Assembly: GCA_015490255.1 (NCBI GenBank)
Contig: WFYF01000296.1
Location: 1-5,954, forward strand
Direction of reading: 5' to 3'
DNA length: 5,954 nucleotides
Origin: Caldifarciminota bacterium
GTDB taxonomy: Bacteria > Hydrothermota > Hydrothermia > S141-80
Shown here: in pieces, positions 4,794 through 5,954 of the stretch
Position numbering within the stretch: position 1 is the first letter of the stretch
How the letters are laid out: each line of letters begins with the position of its first letter
The notes under the pieces: model-generated
Told to the model about the DNA's origin: nothing
What the model saw: the letters and a program-made list of their open reading frames with translations, nothing else
Database searches by the model: none
Made by a program: the position numbers and the translations under genes

Positions 4794-5954
4794 TTATGCC
4801 GTGGACTTGCGAAACGGGCGATACAGCACACCGTTGGGATAATAGAACTTGGAGAAAAACTCCACCAGCTGGAGACGAGTTCCCTGGACCGTGGGGTCAA
4901 AAATCCCGAGAAAGGTGTTCATCAGGTGAAACAGCACCCCCACAAGGGCCACGGTGAGAACAAACCCGGTCATTCCCGCCAGGATGTTGGCCACTTCACC
5001 AAGGATGGCCGAAGCAAGCCCCACCGCCATGAGTCGGGCATAGGAAAACACGTTCCCCATGGCCGAGAGAATCTCAATGGGCGCCACAAACCCGTGAAAC
5101 TTCACCACGCCCGCCGCCGCCACGAGAAAAAGCGCCAGACCTGTCCAGAAGAAAGGCCAGAAGGGCAGGGGAACCTTGACCACCACGGAGAGTATGGGGA
5201 GGATCACCATGAGGAACAGCCCCACGAGCCCCACAAATCGGAAGGCCTCCGTCCATGCGTGATCCCGGTGTCCCAGACGGGAATGGTTGATCACCCCCAG
5301 CGCCAGGCCCAGGAGGACCTGGATGATGCCGAAAAGCACGGATATGGCCAGGAGTGCCCCCACTTCATGAGTGCGGTGCATCATGATGGGCTGAAGCCCC
5401 AGAACCTTCATCCCGAGATCCCCAAAGATTTCGGCATAAAGCAAGCCAAACACAATGGACCAGCCCATAGCCCAGAGATACAGCTTCGCCACGCTTTTCA
5501 GCAGGGCAGACCGGGCTTTCCCCAGCAGGAACAGGAACAGCAGCCCCCCCAGCAGACCGTATCCCGCATCCCCGAGCATGAAGCCAAAGAAAACGGGCCA
5601 GAACATCAGGAGAAACCCGGAGGGGTCCACGGTTCCATAAACCGGCGCAGAGTAAAGGGGCAGCACCTTCTGGATGGGCCGGATCAGGGAAGGCCCTTCC
5701 AGGATCACCGGAACCCGGGGGTATTCCTGGGGAAGGGGATCCCGGGCGGTAACCACCACCTGGTCTCCGTATGTTTGTTTGAGGTCGTTCATCAGGGTGG
5801 AAACGTCCCGCTTCGGCACCCACCCCTGAATCACGAAGCTCCAGGCGGTTTTCCGGGGAAAACGCTCTTTGGCCTCATAGAAGGCGATCCAGTCTTCCAC
5901 GCTCCGCCAGGCCCGACCGAGAAAGTCGCCTTCTTTGCGAAGAACCTCCTGAAC
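4794..5954 (-). CDS. ntpI: V/A-type ATP synthase subunit I (a-subunit), C-terminal part, 5' end off right edge
   Basis: The last 386 residues of a protein usually about 650 long; the frame is open to base 5954. Residues 1 to about 105 (numbered from the edge) are the end of the cytosolic arm that binds the peripheral stalk, including AWSFVIQGWVP. The membrane part follows: GFMLGDAGYG (124-133), a family signature, then about eight hydrophobic segments near 115-145 (two), 159-177, 199-223, 239-261, 266-285, 295-326 and 330-352. The stretch FSYARLMAVGLASAIL contains Arg307 (codon 5036-5034), which aligns with the essential arginine of yeast Vph1 (Arg735) that faces the rotor glutamate. The protein forms the two half-channels through which ions enter and leave the c-ring. 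It ends with TAA at 4796-4794, just before subunit K. A GTG at 5900 is internal, since the family sequence continues upstream of it. Confidence 0.95.
   Translation of the reverse strand, partial: VQEVLRKEGDFLGRAWRSVEDWIAFYEAKERFPRKTAWSFVIQGWVPKRDVSTLMNDLKQTYGDQVVVTARDPLPQEYPRVPVILEGPSLIRPIQKVLPLYSAPVYGTVDPSGFLLMFWPVFFGFMLGDAGYGLLGGLLFLFLLGKARSALLKSVAKLYLWAMGWSIVFGLLYAEIFGDLGMKVLGLQPIMMHRTHEVGALLAISVLFGIIQVLLGLALGVINHSRLGHRDHAWTEAFRFVGLVGLFLMVILPILSVVVKVPLPFWPFFWTGLALFLVAAAGVVKFHGFVAPIEILSAMGNVFSYARLMAVGLASAILGEVANILAGMTGFVLTVALVGVLFHLMNTFLGIFDPTVQGTRLQLVEFFSKFYYPNGVLYRPFRKSTA

Noticed and set aside
4766..4900. N-terminal extension of subunit K to 148 residues
   Set aside because: It overlaps the end of subunit I in another frame, lacks a hydrophobic pattern, and ignores the ATG at 4765 with its strong AGGAGG site.
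4268..4957. 229-codon plus-strand open frame across subunits E, K and I
   Set aside because: It is a Pro/Gly/Arg-rich shadow of three well-recognised minus-strand genes.

Overview
The window is GC-rich bacterial DNA, probably from a thermophile. Three things point that way: a two-CxxC protein disulfide oxidoreductase of the type typical of hyperthermophiles, a V/A-type ATP synthase whose proteolipid resembles the Thermus one, and dense packing with TTG/GTG starts and overlapping genes. The lineage cannot be fixed from sequence reading alone; Deinococcus-Thermus-like, Chloroflexota-like or another deep-branching thermophilic phylum would all fit.

Layout, left to right. (1) Positions 1-345, minus strand: the N-terminal part of an exported protein that runs off the left edge. 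It has a hydrophobic export segment followed by the first copy of a beta-propeller-like repeat (SIALDASGNPHISYYD). (2) Positions 346-933: a gene-free divergent intergenic region. It holds a minus-strand sigma-70-like promoter, three strong inverted repeats, and a near-consensus plus-strand promoter whose -35 box lies inside a 25-bp palindrome. (3) Positions 934-1948, plus strand: a two-gene operon, a PadR-family regulator (apparently on a leaderless mRNA) and the protein disulfide oxidoreductase, closed by a strong hairpin terminator at 1975-2023. (4) Positions 2022-5954, minus strand: an operon-like run read from the right edge, V-ATPase subunit I (5' end missing), subunit K (c-ring proteolipid), subunit E (peripheral stalk), a family-2 glycosyltransferase, and a MoxR AAA+ ATPase. 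The last four genes overlap or abut.

How the parts work together. PadR and the oxidoreductase look like a self-contained, autoregulated thiol/disulfide module. The ATPase genes follow the I-K-E order seen in Thermus-type operons. Where subunits C, F, A, B and D would be expected, the run instead continues into a glycosyltransferase and a MoxR ATPase and then ends, so the soluble V1 genes must be elsewhere.

No wholly new system is evident. The best candidates for a second look are the leaderless PadR-oxidoreductase operon with its palindromic operator and Cys-bearing regulator, the split V-ATPase operon, and the cluster of hairpins in the intergenic region.
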